Source of the DNA: Candidatus Nitrosacidococcus sp. I8
GTDB taxonomy: Bacteria; Pseudomonadota; Gammaproteobacteria; Nitrosococcales; Nitrosococcaceae
DNA length: 64,000 nucleotides
Assembly: GCF_945836005.1 (NCBI RefSeq)
Contig: NZ_OX241534.1
Location: forward strand, 1,536,275 to 1,600,274
Reading direction: 5' to 3'
Part shown: piece by piece, positions 1 through 9,408 of the stretch
Numbering within the stretch: position 1 is the first letter of the stretch
Layout: the number at the start of each line of letters is the position of its first letter
Notes under the pieces: generated by a model
The model's input: the letters and a program-made list of their open reading frames with translations, nothing else
What the model was told of the DNA's origin: nothing
Databases searched by the model: none
Made by a program: the position numbers and the translations under genes

Positions 1-632
1 ATCAATCGATCATTAGGACCAAAAAAAATTGCCGTTGATTTTACCCCAATTCGTAAATCATCCTCCCGATCTACCATGGCATAAAAAGTGTCATATACAG
101 TGGTCCAAATGATTGCTGCTAGAAATAGCAACCAAGCTACGAATGGTATCGTATTTGTCTGTACTGCAAAAGCCATAGGTATTCCCCAGCTAAAGGCAGC
201 ACCTAAATACACTTGGGGTAGAGGCGTGTAGCGTTTCATAAAAGGATAAGTGGCTGCTAAAAATGCCCCAATAAAAGAAAGTTGAATAGTAAAGGTATTA
301 AGTAACAGTACTAAGCTAAAGGCAGTTAGAGATAATCCAATGAATAGTAAGATTGCTTCTTTAGGTGAGGCTATACCAATAGCTAAAGGCCTGCCTTGAG
401 TACGTGCAACATGGGGATCAAAGTTTCGATCGGCAAAATCATTAATCACACACCCAGCAGATCGCATTAAAGTAACTCCAATTAAAAATATAATCAGTAC
501 TTTTAAACTAGGCTGTCCTTGGCTTGCAATCCATAATGCCCACAAAGTAGGCCATAAGAGTAAATAGATTCCAATAGGTTTATCTAACCGCATTAATTTG
601 GCATAGACAATTAGTTGATTCATCATATTCAT
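1..632 (-). CDS. ubiA: 4-hydroxybenzoate octaprenyltransferase UbiA (3' end outside window)
   Basis: Integral membrane prenyltransferase that attaches the polyprenyl tail to 4-hydroxybenzoate in ubiquinone synthesis. The reading frame runs off the left edge, so about 210 N-terminal residues are visible. They begin [19 protein letters not shown] and continue with the family segment [11 protein letters not shown]. Both Asp-rich prenyl-diphosphate/Mg sites are visible: a first NDFADRNFD and a second YAMVDREDD. Several hydrophobic helices separate them. The ATG at 632 is followed by two more in-frame ATGs (626, 623), and no clear Shine-Dalgarno sequence decides between them. The gene starts 21 bp after the recG stop and is probably the last member of the gmk-rpoZ-spoT-ridA-recG run. 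Identification is strong; the exact start is open. Confidence 0.92.
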   Translation of the reverse strand, partial: MNMMNQLIVYAKLMRLDKPIGIYLLLWPTLWALWIASQGQPSLKVLIIFLIGVTLMRSAGCVINDFADRNFDPHVARTQGRPLAIGIASPKEAILLFIGLSLTAFSLVLLLNTFTIQLSFIGAFLAATYPFMKRYTPLPQVYLGAAFSWGIPMAFAVQTNTIPFVAWLLFLAAIIWTTVYDTFYAMVDREDDLRIGVKSTAIFFGPNDRL

Positions 633-653
633 TTAATATCGATTGAAACAATA

Positions 654-2789
654 CTATACATCCTTATAGCGACTCCCCTCTCCTAACCATCTATGGATGA
701 TTTTAGGAATATAGCAAGAATATTGAGTTATTAGTTTATCTGCTACTTGATCTACTTTTGCTAGTAAATCCTGATCACGGAGTAAATTAGCAATTCGATA
801 AGAAATTAATCCAGTTTGGCGGGTGCCTAATAACATCCCTGGGCCACGAAGCTCAAGATCAAGACGAGCAATTTCAAACCCATCCTGGGTAGTACGCAAA
901 CAATCCAATCGAGCTCTACTTAGCCTAGATAAAGGACCATGATACAGTAAAATGCAATAACTACGCTCGGTACTACGCCCAATCCGTCCCCGTAGTTGAT
1001 GCAATTGAGATAAACCTAATCGTTCTGCATTTTCTATCACCATTAAACTAGCATTAGGCACATCTATCCCTACTTCAATGACTGTGGTAGCTACTAACAA
1101 TTTTATATTTCCTACTCTGAAATTTACCATCACCGATTCTTTTTCTTGAGGCTTTAGCCGACCATGTACTAAGCCAATGTTCAATTCTGGTAATAGCTGG
1201 TTGAGATCTAAGGCTACTTTTTCTGCAGCTTGTGCTTGAAGAGTTTCCGATTCCTCTACCAAAGTACATACCCAATAAACCTGTTTTCCCTCCCTACATG
1301 CCTCTTGTATCTTTACAATCACTTCATTTCGACGAAAATCAGGAATAGCTACTGTCATAATGGGGGAGCGCCCTAGGGGGAGTTGATCGATGATTGAGGT
1401 ATGAAAATCTCCATAGGTAGCCATGGCTAAAGTGCGAGGAATAGGGGTTGCGGTCATAATCAGTTGGTGAGGACAGTAATTGTTATTTTGCCCTTTTTTT
1501 AGTAGGGCAAACCGCTGTGTTACCCCAAAGCGGTGCTGCTCATCTATAATAACTAGCCCTAGATTATGAAATATAACCTCTTCTTGAAATAGCACATGGG
1601 TACCAATAATTAAATGAATATCTCCTTGCTTTAGCCCCATTAAACACGCTTTCCGTGCTTTGGTATTGCCTTTTGAAGGGAGACGCTCAACCCTAATCTT
1701 AAGGGGAGAAATCCAGTGTTGAAAGACTGCTAAATGTTGCTCTGCTAATAGTTCAGTAGGCACCATCAATGCAGCTTGATAACCTGCTTCTACCGCTTGC
1801 AATATTCCAAAAGCTGCTACAATAGTTTTTCCTGATCCCACATCTCCTTGAAGGAGTCTTTGCATGGGGGTATTTTTTGCAATATCTCTTAAAATTTCTG
1901 CAGTGACTCGTTGCTGTGCTTCAGTTAAAGCAAAGGGAAGGATAGCTAAAAACTGCTTAATCAGCTTTCTGCTTGCTTGTAATACAGGTGCTCGTAATTG
2001 ATGAGAATGAAATTTTAATTGTTTTAAAGCAAGACGGTGTGCAAGCAGTTCATCAAAAGCTAACCGTTGTTGTGCTGGGTGCTTTCCTTCAGTAAGAAGA
2101 GCGATAGGAGCATCGGGAGGGGGTTGATGAAGATAGTAAATTGCTTGATAAAAACTAGGTAAGTAAATGAACTTAAGAAGTACGGTAGGTAAACTCTCCT
2201 CTATTTCTTTAATATTTAACTCATTGAGAATTCTTTGTATTAAACATCTCAAAGTAGTTTGACTTAACCCATTGGTTATAGGATAAATGGGAGTCAAATA
2301 AGAATCAATTAAACTATCTTTATCCTTCAATACTATCCACTCTGGATGGATAAACTCTAAGCTTTTTATTCCTTGGTGCACTTCTCCAAAACAACGTATA
2401 TGAGCGTTAGGAATAAGTAATTTTTTTTGCCAATAATTAAAATGAAAAAATCGAATAGAAACACTTCCAGTATCATCAGTTAAGCAACAGGATAGTAAAG
2501 GTCGACGACCTGGGTAAATATAACTAGAGGTGAGTTTTCCTTGAATAAGTGCTTCCGTATCTACCTGTAAATTACCGATAGGTGTAATTCGGGTTTTATC
2601 TTGATAGCGTTGAGGAAGATGAAAAAGCAAATCTTGGACTCTATAAAGCCCTAATTTTGCTAACTGCTTAATTGTACTTGGCTTAATTTCTTCTAGATCA
2701 GAAATTAAAGTCTCTAAGAATCTGCTCTCTTTATTTTTACTATCAAGGCAAGAGGTATATTTTTTACTAGGTAAGGTGGATGATGGCAT
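654..2789 (-). CDS. recG: ATP-dependent DNA helicase RecG
   Basis: Superfamily 2 helicase that regresses stalled replication forks and branch-migrates Holliday junctions and R-loops. The protein has 711 residues, close to the usual ~690-700. An N-terminal wedge/OB region includes LLFHLPQRYQDKTR. The helicase core follows, with Walker A GDVGSGKT, the RecG-specific DEQHRFG box in place of a plain DEAH box, motif III TATPIPRTLA, and motif VI QLRGRIGRS near the C-terminus. The start ATG at 2789 lies inside the end of ridA (23 bp overlap), with a GGAG about 15 nt upstream. Translation is therefore probably coupled to ridA. The usual neighbours of recG (spoT, rpoZ, gmk) are upstream. Confidence 0.96.
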   Translation of the reverse strand: MPSSTLPSKKYTSCLDSKNKESRFLETLISDLEEIKPSTIKQLAKLGLYRVQDLLFHLPQRYQDKTRITPIGNLQVDTEALIQGKLTSSYIYPGRRPLLSCCLTDDTGSVSIRFFHFNYWQKKLLIPNAHIRCFGEVHQGIKSLEFIHPEWIVLKDKDSLIDSYLTPIYPITNGLSQTTLRCLIQRILNELNIKEIEESLPTVLLKFIYLPSFYQAIYYLHQPPPDAPIALLTEGKHPAQQRLAFDELLAHRLALKQLKFHSHQLRAPVLQASRKLIKQFLAILPFALTEAQQRVTAEILRDIAKNTPMQRLLQGDVGSGKTIVAAFGILQAVEAGYQAALMVPTELLAEQHLAVFQHWISPLKIRVERLPSKGNTKARKACLMGLKQGDIHLIIGTHVLFQEEVIFHNLGLVIIDEQHRFGVTQRFALLKKGQNNNYCPHQLIMTATPIPRTLAMATYGDFHTSIIDQLPLGRSPIMTVAIPDFRRNEVIVKIQEACREGKQVYWVCTLVEESETLQAQAAEKVALDLNQLLPELNIGLVHGRLKPQEKESVMVNFRVGNIKLLVATTVIEVGIDVPNASLMVIENAERLGLSQLHQLRGRIGRSTERSYCILLYHGPLSRLSRARLDCLRTTQDGFEIARLDLELRGPGMLLGTRQTGLISYRIANLLRDQDLLAKVDQVADKLITQYSCYIPKIIHRWLGEGSRYKDV

Positions 2790-3150
2790 CCATTTCTATT
2801 GAAGCTCCTCTGGGAAGTGCTGCAACACCAAGTACTGCTCGTGCTGGGTAAGGAGCATTAAAATAATTTGCCATAATTTCACTTACTAAAGAAAAATTGG
2901 CTAAATCGGTTAGATATACATTTAACTTAACCACTTGATCTAGATTACTATCTGCAGCTTCTGCCACTGCCTTAAGATTATTAAATACCTGTCGAATTTG
3001 GGCTTGCATATCGCCTTCGACTAAGGTCATAGTTTCAGGAGCTAGAGGTATTTGCCCCGAAAGATAAATAATATCCCCTACTCTAACCGCTTGTGAATAA
3101 GTACCAATTGCGGTAGGTGCGTTTTTTGTTTGAATAATCTGGCGAGTCAT
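2767..3150 (-). CDS. ridA: RidA family reactive intermediate/imine deaminase
   Basis: Small trimeric YjgF/YER057c/UK114 enzyme that hydrolyses reactive enamine/imine intermediates released by PLP enzymes such as threonine dehydratase. The 127 residues cover the full family length. Signatures are AIGTYSQAV near the N-terminus, YLSGQIPL, and the C-terminal stretch PYPARAVLGVAALPRGA followed by IEMDAI, which carries the conserved substrate-binding Arg. A strong GAGGAG Shine-Dalgarno lies 5 nt before ATG 3150. The gene sits between spoT and recG and overlaps the recG start. An ilvA threonine deaminase, the classic source of the RidA substrate, is encoded at the far end of the window (60915-62444), but the two are not linked. 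Confidence 0.95.
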   Translation of the reverse strand: MTRQIIQTKNAPTAIGTYSQAVRVGDIIYLSGQIPLAPETMTLVEGDMQAQIRQVFNNLKAVAEAADSNLDQVVKLNVYLTDLANFSLVSEIMANYFNAPYPARAVLGVAALPRGASIEMDAIIHLT

Positions 3151-3167
3151 AATACTCCTCTACTTCT

Positions 3168-5357
3168 TTAGTGTTTTGTTCGTATGATACGGACTACCAT
3201 CTCTAATCTTCGCACACGTCTCATTACTTGGGCAAGTTGATGGCGATTTTGAACCTCAATAGTGAATAAAATACTGCAAATAAGCCCATTTCGGTCCTGA
3301 ATAATAACATTATCAATGTTAGCAGGAATAGCTGCTGCAACAGTAGCAAGAACACCTCGGCGATTTTCTACATCTACTCTAATTTCAACAGGGAACTCTG
3401 CTTGAATGTCTTTTGCCCACTGGACATCAGTCCATCGCTCGTGTTGGCCACGAAAACCAATCAGGTTTTTACATCGCTCTGCATGAATAACAATCCCTCG
3501 ACCTGCAGTAATAAACCCAAGAATAGAATCACCTGGAATAGGATGGCAACACTTAGCAAAGGTAACAACCATCCCTTCTGTACCCTTTATTTGCAAAGGA
3601 TGGCGAGAGTAATCTTTGCGACTTTCTTCATTAAATTCTTTCATTTCATCTGAAAGTAACCGGCGAGCAACAAGCAAAGCGGGATGATTACCTAACCCAA
3701 CAGATTCTAAAAGCTGCTGGATATTTTCTAGATTAAACTCCTTGAGTAAATGATTAACCTGATCTGTTGAAATATTCTCTAAAGAAAGAGAATAGCTATG
3801 TAAGTAGCGGTTAAGTAAGCGCTCTCCAAGTTTTATAGATTCTTCTTGTTTCAAATTTTTCAAGTAGTGGCGAATATTGGTTCTTGCTTTTCCAGTGACT
3901 ACAAAATTAAGCCAAGAAGGACTAGGTTGAGCCGTAGGTGCAGTAATTACTTGTACACTTTGACCATTTTTTAATGGGGTAGAGAGGGGAACTAAATTTC
4001 GATCAATTTTTGCTGCAATGCAGTGGTTACCTACATCCGTATGGACAGTATAAGCAAAATCTACAACGGTGGCTCCTTGAGGAAGAATCATAATTTCACC
4101 TTTAGGGGTAAATATATAAACTTCATCGGGAAATAAATCGATCTTAATATTTTCAAGGAATTCTAAAGAATCCCCAGTATTTTGCTGTATTTCTAATAAA
4201 TTCTTAAGCCATTCCCTTGCCCTTTGTTGTGCTCCTACGCTTTTATTTCCATGTTCTCCAGATTCTTTATACAACCAATGAGCAGCAATTCCAGTTTCTG
4301 CAATTTGCTTCATTTCTTGCGTGCGAATTTGTATTTCAATAGGCACACCATGGGGTCCAAACAAAACAGTATGTAAGGCTTGGTAACCATTTGCTTTAGG
4401 AATAGCAATATAGTCTTTAAATTTTCCAACAACAGGTTTGTATAAACTATGTACGGCACCTAATACTCGATAACAGGCATCTAAAGAATGTACGGTAATA
4501 CGAAATCCGTATAAATCCATAACCCCTGATAGAGAACAATGCTTTTGCAGCATTTTAAGATAGAGGCTATAGAGCATCTTTTCTCGACCCTCAACATTCC
4601 CTCCTAACCCTTCTTGAGATAAGCGATGCATAATTGCATTTTGAATAGTTGAAATTATTTCCCTGTTTTTACCTCGGTTTCGCTTTACTGCTGCCTCTAA
4701 TACTCGATATCGTAAAGGATAAAGTGCTCGAAACCCTAAATCTTGAAGCTCTCGACGAATATTATGAATACCAAGTCTATTAGCAATAGGGGCATAAATT
4801 TCCAAAGTTTCTTTGGCAATACGGTGCCGTCTTTCTCTAGAAAGAGATTCTAGGGTACGCATATTATGAAGCCGATCGGCAAGCTTTAGTAGAATAACTC
4901 GAATATCTCGAGTCACTGCAAGCAGCATTTTTCGTATGTTATCTGCCTGAGCATATTCCCGAGAAATTGTATTGATTTGTGCTAATTTACTTACCCCATC
5001 TACTAACTCTGCTACTTCTTCGCCAAAACAGCGGGCTAGATCTTGTTTAGAAGCCTCCGTATCTTCTAAAACATCATGTAGTAAGGCAGCCATAATACAC
5101 TGATGATCAGTGTGCATTTCTGCCATGATATTAGCAACAGCTAAAGGATGGGTAATATAAAGCTCGCCAGAACAACGCTTTTGCTTACCATGTGCCGCTG
5201 CGGCGAAATAATAAGCTTCTTTAATTCGATTTAAAGAATCAGAATCTAGATAGTTTCCTGCAGTAGTGCATAATTGGTTAAGCCCAGCAGGAATAGGCTT
5301 AGAATTGTAGTGAGTTACTACTAAGAAGGGGTTATTTGTATTTATCTGTGTATTCAG
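3168..5357 (-). CDS. spoT: Bifunctional (p)ppGpp synthetase/hydrolase SpoT, non-canonical start
   Basis: RelA/SpoT homologue controlling the stringent-response alarmone ppGpp. Visible parts are the HD hydrolase motif LLHDVLEDT, the synthetase segment DLYGFRITV with [16 protein letters not shown], a TGS domain ([19 protein letters not shown]), a zinc-finger-like CCHPIPGD, and a C-terminal ACT domain. The first in-frame ATG is at 5126. A protein starting there would lack the hydrolase residues Arg and His found upstream in [11 protein letters not shown]. The frame stays open to 5385 and upstream matches the SpoT N-terminus (AGLNQL...[13 protein letters not shown]), with no ATG, GTG or TTG. I placed the start at CTG 5357, which overlaps the rpoZ TGA stop as CTGA and follows AGGGGG by 4 nt (729 aa). 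ATT 5294 (708 aa, closest to the usual 702) is an alternative. Confidence 0.9.
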   Translation of the reverse strand: MNTQINTNNPFLVVTHYNSKPIPAGLNQLCTTAGNYLDSDSLNRIKEAYYFAAAAHGKQKRCSGELYITHPLAVANIMAEMHTDHQCIMAALLHDVLEDTEASKQDLARCFGEEVAELVDGVSKLAQINTISREYAQADNIRKMLLAVTRDIRVILLKLADRLHNMRTLESLSRERRHRIAKETLEIYAPIANRLGIHNIRRELQDLGFRALYPLRYRVLEAAVKRNRGKNREIISTIQNAIMHRLSQEGLGGNVEGREKMLYSLYLKMLQKHCSLSGVMDLYGFRITVHSLDACYRVLGAVHSLYKPVVGKFKDYIAIPKANGYQALHTVLFGPHGVPIEIQIRTQEMKQIAETGIAAHWLYKESGEHGNKSVGAQQRAREWLKNLLEIQQNTGDSLEFLENIKIDLFPDEVYIFTPKGEIMILPQGATVVDFAYTVHTDVGNHCIAAKIDRNLVPLSTPLKNGQSVQVITAPTAQPSPSWLNFVVTGKARTNIRHYLKNLKQEESIKLGERLLNRYLHSYSLSLENISTDQVNHLLKEFNLENIQQLLESVGLGNHPALLVARRLLSDEMKEFNEESRKDYSRHPLQIKGTEGMVVTFAKCCHPIPGDSILGFITAGRGIVIHAERCKNLIGFRGQHERWTDVQWAKDIQAEFPVEIRVDVENRRGVLATVAAAIPANIDNVIIQDRNGLICSILFTIEVQNRHQLAQVMRRVRRLEMVVRIIRTKH

Positions 5358-5614
5358 AATTCCCCCTGAACATGCTCCCTTTGCTCATAGGATCTCTCAA
5401 GTAGATTCGGAAGTGAGTCTTCATTAAGAATATCTGTATTGATATGACCTTCAGCAATCTCTCGTAAAGCAACCACAGTGGGTTTATCACCATCCAATGA
5501 TATAGTAGATTCTGCACCATTTGCGAGTTGGCGTGCTCGTTTTACAGCAACCAAAATTAACATAAAACGGTTATCAACATGCTTAATACAATCTTCAACA
5601 GTTAAACGTGCCAT
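5354..5614 (-). CDS. rpoZ: RNA polymerase omega subunit
   Basis: Small subunit that helps fold and assemble the beta' subunit of RNA polymerase. It is 86 residues long and starts [19 protein letters not shown], the canonical omega N-terminus, followed by [14 protein letters not shown] and the conserved [12 protein letters not shown]. The ATG at 5614 is the only sensible start, although no clear Shine-Dalgarno precedes it. Its TGA stop (5354-5356) overlaps the probable CTG start of spoT. The gmk-rpoZ-spoT order is the standard gammaproteobacterial arrangement. Confidence 0.97.
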   Translation of the reverse strand: MARLTVEDCIKHVDNRFMLILVAVKRARQLANGAESTISLDGDKPTVVALREIAEGHINTDILNEDSLPNLLERSYEQREHVQGEF

Positions 5615-5704
5615 ATAATAAATAATGTTTATGGTTTAATAATTAGCTTCCTTAGATCATTATAGAATGATTTTTCTTATAACGATAAATAATAAAGAAA
5701 AAGT

Positions 5705-6319
5705 TTAGCTTAACAGGTCAATCAGTAACATTTTTAATCGTTCCTCTTGTACTATAGATTCAAGTCTTTGGCTGATAACGATAGATTTAAATGCTTCTAA
5801 AGCAAGATCGAACTGATCGTTGACAATTAAGTAATCAAATTCTTTATAGTGGGAAAGCTCTGAGTGAGCAGCTTCCATTCGTTGTTTGATGACTACCTCT
5901 GAATCCTGCCCTCTTCCGTGTAATCTTTTATTCAATGCCTCCTTTGAAGGAGGAAGGATAAAAATACCAATCGTATCTGGAAATTTTGCTTGTACTTGCC
6001 GTGCCCCTTGCCAGTCAATCTCAAGCAGCACATCTTTGCCTTGGGTTAATTGGTCGTGAATACTTTTATAAGCAGTACCATAATTATGATTAAAGACTTG
6101 AGCATGCTCTAGAAAATCTCCCTCGTGTGCCATCTGTTGAAAAGTAGGTTCACTTACAAAATAATAATCCACCCCATCTTGCTCACTAGGACGTGGTGGG
6201 CGAGTGGTATGAGAAATAGACAGGCAAAGATTATCTATAGCAGAAGAAATAAGTCCTTTAACCAAGCTAGTTTTTCCTGCACCTGAAGGTGCAGAAATAA
6301 CAAATAATTTTCCTAGCAT
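5705..6319 (-). CDS. gmk: Guanylate kinase
   Basis: Phosphorylates GMP to GDP with ATP in the cytoplasm and supplies GTP/dGTP. It is 204 residues long, the usual size. The P-loop is SAPSGAGKTSLV near the N-terminus. The GMP-binding region contains SHTTRPPRPSEQDGVDYYFV, and the segment LEIDWQGARQV and the lid-like HGRGQDSEVVIKQRM follow. It is encoded 8 bp after yicC and 90 bp before rpoZ. The yicC-gmk-rpoZ-spoT cluster links nucleotide supply, RNA metabolism and ppGpp control. Confidence 0.97.
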   Translation of the reverse strand: MLGKLFVISAPSGAGKTSLVKGLISSAIDNLCLSISHTTRPPRPSEQDGVDYYFVSEPTFQQMAHEGDFLEHAQVFNHNYGTAYKSIHDQLTQGKDVLLEIDWQGARQVQAKFPDTIGIFILPPSKEALNKRLHGRGQDSEVVIKQRMEAAHSELSHYKEFDYLIVNDQFDLALEAFKSIVISQRLESIVQEERLKMLLIDLLS

Positions 6320-6326
6320 CTACAAT

Positions 6327-7190
6327 TTACTCAATATTTTGAATTTGTTCTCGCATCTGTTCGATCAATACTTTTAAATCTACTGCATGCTGGCTGGTTT
6401 CTGTATCTGCCGCTTTAGCCGCTAAGGTATTTGCTTCCCTATTTAATTCCTGCATTAAAAAATCTAAACGCCGTCCTACGGGTTTTTTCTGACCAAGAGT
6501 TTGTTTAATCTCAACTAAATGGGATTTAAGTCGATCAAGTTCTTCGGTAATATCTGATTTTTGAGCAAAAAGCACGATTTCCTGCTCTAGCCGACCTTGC
6601 TCTAAACTAGTTAAAATAGATTCTAATTTATTTTGTAGCCGTTCTTTAAATAAACGAACTACTTCGGGAAGGCGGGCATATATTTGTCCTATAATAGTTT
6701 CAATCTCCTCACAGCGTTGGAGAATAAATACTTGTAGTCTCTTTCCTTCACTTGCTCTGGCTACTAAGATTTCATCAAGTACTTTTTCTAACCCAGCTAA
6801 GGATTCTGATTTAAGAGCTTCGGTATCAATGGTAGGAGATTTTAGTACTCCTGGCCAACGTAAAACCTCTAGGCTATTAATAGGAGCAGAATTATATAAC
6901 AGGGTATTTACTTGGGCGCTTAGCTCAACTAAAGTTTTAGCTAAGGGTTTATCTAAAGAAAATTGACTTTGTTCTGTATTAAATAAAGTATAGCGAAAGG
7001 CACAATCTATCTTACCCCGGTTAAGTACTTGAGAAATCTGAGCCCGAATCTGAGCTTCAATCCCACGTAGCTCTTCTGGCAACCGAAGGCTAACTTCTAA
7101 ATATCGGTGATTAACTGATCTCATCTCCCACACAAAAGTGCCTAAAGTGCCTTGGGTCTCTTGACGAGCAAAAGCAGTCATACTGTACAT
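6327..7190 (-). CDS. yicC: YicC family endoribonuclease
   Basis: YicC/YloC-type protein, reported in other bacteria to be an endoribonuclease linked to small-RNA turnover. From ATG 7190 it has 287 residues and begins MYSMTAFARQE, matching the family start (M-x-S-M-T-A-[FY]-A-R). A longer frame from TTG 7208 adds six residues not found in the family. A GAGGAT element upstream of 7190 favours the shorter form. Other signatures are EMRSVNHRYLEVSLRLPE near residues 25-45 and the C-terminal domain GRRLDFLMQELNREANTLAAK, split here as GRRLDFLMQELNR and EANTLAAKA. It sits directly upstream of gmk, its usual partner. Confidence 0.93.
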   Translation of the reverse strand: MYSMTAFARQETQGTLGTFVWEMRSVNHRYLEVSLRLPEELRGIEAQIRAQISQVLNRGKIDCAFRYTLFNTEQSQFSLDKPLAKTLVELSAQVNTLLYNSAPINSLEVLRWPGVLKSPTIDTEALKSESLAGLEKVLDEILVARASEGKRLQVFILQRCEEIETIIGQIYARLPEVVRLFKERLQNKLESILTSLEQGRLEQEIVLFAQKSDITEELDRLKSHLVEIKQTLGQKKPVGRRLDFLMQELNREANTLAAKAADTETSQHAVDLKVLIEQMREQIQNIE

Positions 7191-7228
7191 AGGGCTGGCT
7201 ATCCTCAAAGTGACTAATATTTAAAAAA

Positions 7229-7906
7229 CTAATTACGCTTTAATAGTCGTTGCCACCAAGATTTTTTGGCTGGCTCTTGGGCTTTATTTTGAGATTCTAT
7301 TTCAGCACATTGTTTTATAAACGCTTCAAACCAAGGCTCTTTGCGAATATTATCCAAATCCCGATCCATTTTTAAGTGGACCACAGGAGGAAGCATATTA
7401 ATTTCCTTTGCTCTTTCTAAATATCTTTTACAGTTTAGTCCTTCATTTCGTAAACTATAAATACAGGCTAAATTATAAGTACCAATATCAAGGGTAATTG
7501 CTTCGGCAGCATTGATTTTCTCTTGTGCTGTGTGTAACAGAGTTGCTGCACTTTTATCTGAACTCTCTTTAGCCTGACCAATAAGGGCAGCAGCCCAATC
7601 ATTCATAATTTTGGCATTTTCTGGATCGAGTTTAAGGGCAGTTTCAAATTTATTGCCAGACGCTTTACATAAATCCTTTGCGGTTTTTCCATCTTTATAT
7701 TGAGAAGCTTGTTCATAGAGTACCGATCCCCAATAATGAAAGAGTTTTGGATTTTCTGGATCTAGCAGTGCTGCAGAAGATAAACGACGATATACTGCTT
7801 CAAATAGACCATCTACTTTATTATAATCTGCTTTTCTAACCCGATCTCCTTGATATCTTCCCAAATGGAATAAAGCACGAGCCAACCACTTTTTAAACTT
7901 CTTCAT
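7229..7906 (-). CDS. TPR-repeat protein of unknown function
   Basis: I cannot assign a specific function. The 225-residue protein has a basic N-terminus (MKKFKKWLARALFHLGRY) without a convincing signal peptide. It then carries several degenerate tetratricopeptide units. Examples are AALLDPENPKLFHYWGSVLY and ALKLDPENAKIMNDWAAALI, each with the LDPENxK turn, and a Cys-containing unit around YNLACIYSLRNEG. The C-terminus repeats the pattern DRDLDNIRKEPWFEAFI, often seen at the end of TPR proteins, followed by a basic tail rich in Trp and Lys. It is likely a cytoplasmic or membrane-associated scaffold. It lies upstream of yicC in the same direction (~40 bp gap) and is divergent from the MacA-like gene. 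Confidence 0.75.
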   Translation of the reverse strand: MKKFKKWLARALFHLGRYQGDRVRKADYNKVDGLFEAVYRRLSSAALLDPENPKLFHYWGSVLYEQASQYKDGKTAKDLCKASGNKFETALKLDPENAKIMNDWAAALIGQAKESSDKSAATLLHTAQEKINAAEAITLDIGTYNLACIYSLRNEGLNCKRYLERAKEINMLPPVVHLKMDRDLDNIRKEPWFEAFIKQCAEIESQNKAQEPAKKSWWQRLLKRN

Positions 7907-8060
7907 TACCTTCCTATCCCTTTAGCCATTAAATAATTGCTATTTTAGCGAATAATCCTAAATTCTGCCCTACTTCTAAGTAATCAAGGAAAAGAGTTAA
8001 AATACCCTTCAAAATCTAGCCTATTTTTAATATAAAACCTATTTTTGTCTATCCCATACT

Positions 8061-9407
8061 ATGGAATCTATTTCCTTGTCCTCACCTAGTACTAAAAAAT
8101 ATAATGGTATTAAATCTCATTTTTATCTTGAGAATTCCATAGATATAGATCAATTACTAACACAAGAGGTAGAGCTAGAAAAACAAAAGCGGAGGAAATT
8201 ATGGCTAAGTTTAATACTCCTATTGAGTATCGGAATCAGCTGGATGATATATAAGACTTACCATACTAGTACCTCACTTTCTTTTAAGACTTCATCTATC
8301 CAAACAGGTAATTTAACCATTGTAGTGACTGCTACGGGTACTTTACAACCAGTCAATCAAGTGGATGTAGGCAGTGAGCTCTCTGGAATTGTAGATTCAG
8401 TGTTAGTCGATTACAACGATCAGGTCACCAAAGGGCAAGTACTAGCTCAAGTAAATATCGATCGGTTAAAAACCCAAGAAATGCAAGCAAAAGCTTCCTT
8501 AAATGCAGCCAAGGCAAGTTTAAAAGAAGCCCAAGCTACCGTACTAGAAACCCAACTTAGATTTCAGCGTTGTGGTCAATTGGCAAAACGCCAACTCTGC
8601 TCCCAAGAAGAATTGGATACGGATCGAGCTGCCTATGTCCGAGCCCAAGCTTTAGAAATGAGTGCAAAAGCACAAATTGCTATGGCAGAGGCCACCCTGA
8701 GCACAGAGCAAACAGATATTGAGAAAAGTACTATTCGAGCACCTATTGATGGGATTATATTGACTCGATCGGTAGAACCGGGGCAAACGGTAGCTGCTTC
8801 CTTTGAAACCCCAGTACTTTTTACCTTAGCAGAAAATCTTAGCCAAATGACACTCTATGTTAATGTGGATGAAGCAGATATTGGTCAAATACAAGTAGGA
8901 CAAAAGGCTCATTTTACGGTAGATGCCTATCCAGATCGGCAGTTTCTCGCTCAAATTATCCAAGTCCGTTACGGCGCTTTAGAAGTAGACGGAGTGATTA
9001 CTTACGAAACCTTACTAAAAGTAGACAATCAGGATTTAGCCCTTCGACCAGGAATGACCGCTACTGCAGATATTATTGTCAATGAAATTGATCATGCCTT
9101 GTTGATTCCTAACAAGGCCTTACGATTTATACCTCCAGAAAAAAATAAAACGACTCAACCTACCCCCAAAAGAGGATTAGTTGGGATGTTGTTCCCAGGA
9201 CCTCGTCCTAGCCCACCTAAAAAATCTCCAGATCAAACTAAGAACAATAAAAAATCCCAACACATTTGGATACTTAAAGAGGGGCAACCTACCCCTGTTT
9301 CGATAGTTTTAGGAGCAAGCGATGGGGTTCATACCCAAATGTTAACAGGAGATTTGACTGCTGGAATGGAAGTCATTTTAGATACGGTAGAAAAAAACCC
9401 ATCCTAA
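8061..9407 (+). CDS. MacA/HlyD-type periplasmic adaptor subunit with N-terminal cytoplasmic extension
   Basis: Membrane fusion protein of a tripartite ABC efflux system. The 448 residues start with a hydrophilic stretch of about 45 residues. One transmembrane helix follows (LWLSLILLLSIGISWMIY, ~48-66), then the adaptor. The first lipoyl half holds GTLQPVNQVDVGSELSG, the coiled-coil hairpin is Ala/Gln-rich (~130-220), the second lipoyl half holds STIRAPIDGIILTRSVEPGQ, and a beta-barrel and membrane-proximal domain follow. A Pro/Lys-rich insert lies near residues 365-405. MacA-type proteins normally have only a few residues before the helix, so the extension is unusual. The next gene starts 1 bp after the stop and encodes the cognate ATPase. 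An outer-membrane TolC partner is not in the window. Confidence 0.9.
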   Translation: MESISLSSPSTKKYNGIKSHFYLENSIDIDQLLTQEVELEKQKRRKLWLSLILLLSIGISWMIYKTYHTSTSLSFKTSSIQTGNLTIVVTATGTLQPVNQVDVGSELSGIVDSVLVDYNDQVTKGQVLAQVNIDRLKTQEMQAKASLNAAKASLKEAQATVLETQLRFQRCGQLAKRQLCSQEELDTDRAAYVRAQALEMSAKAQIAMAEATLSTEQTDIEKSTIRAPIDGIILTRSVEPGQTVAASFETPVLFTLAENLSQMTLYVNVDEADIGQIQVGQKAHFTVDAYPDRQFLAQIIQVRYGALEVDGVITYETLLKVDNQDLALRPGMTATADIIVNEIDHALLIPNKALRFIPPEKNKTTQPTPKRGLVGMLFPGPRPSPPKKSPDQTKNNKKSQHIWILKEGQPTPVSIVLGASDGVHTQMLTGDLTAGMEVILDTVEKNPS

Positions 9408-9408
9408 G

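Noticed and set aside
5332-5520. 62-codon minus-strand frame in the rpoZ-spoT junction
   Set aside because: It is out of frame with both rpoZ and spoT and has no protein features; the spoT frame explains this region.
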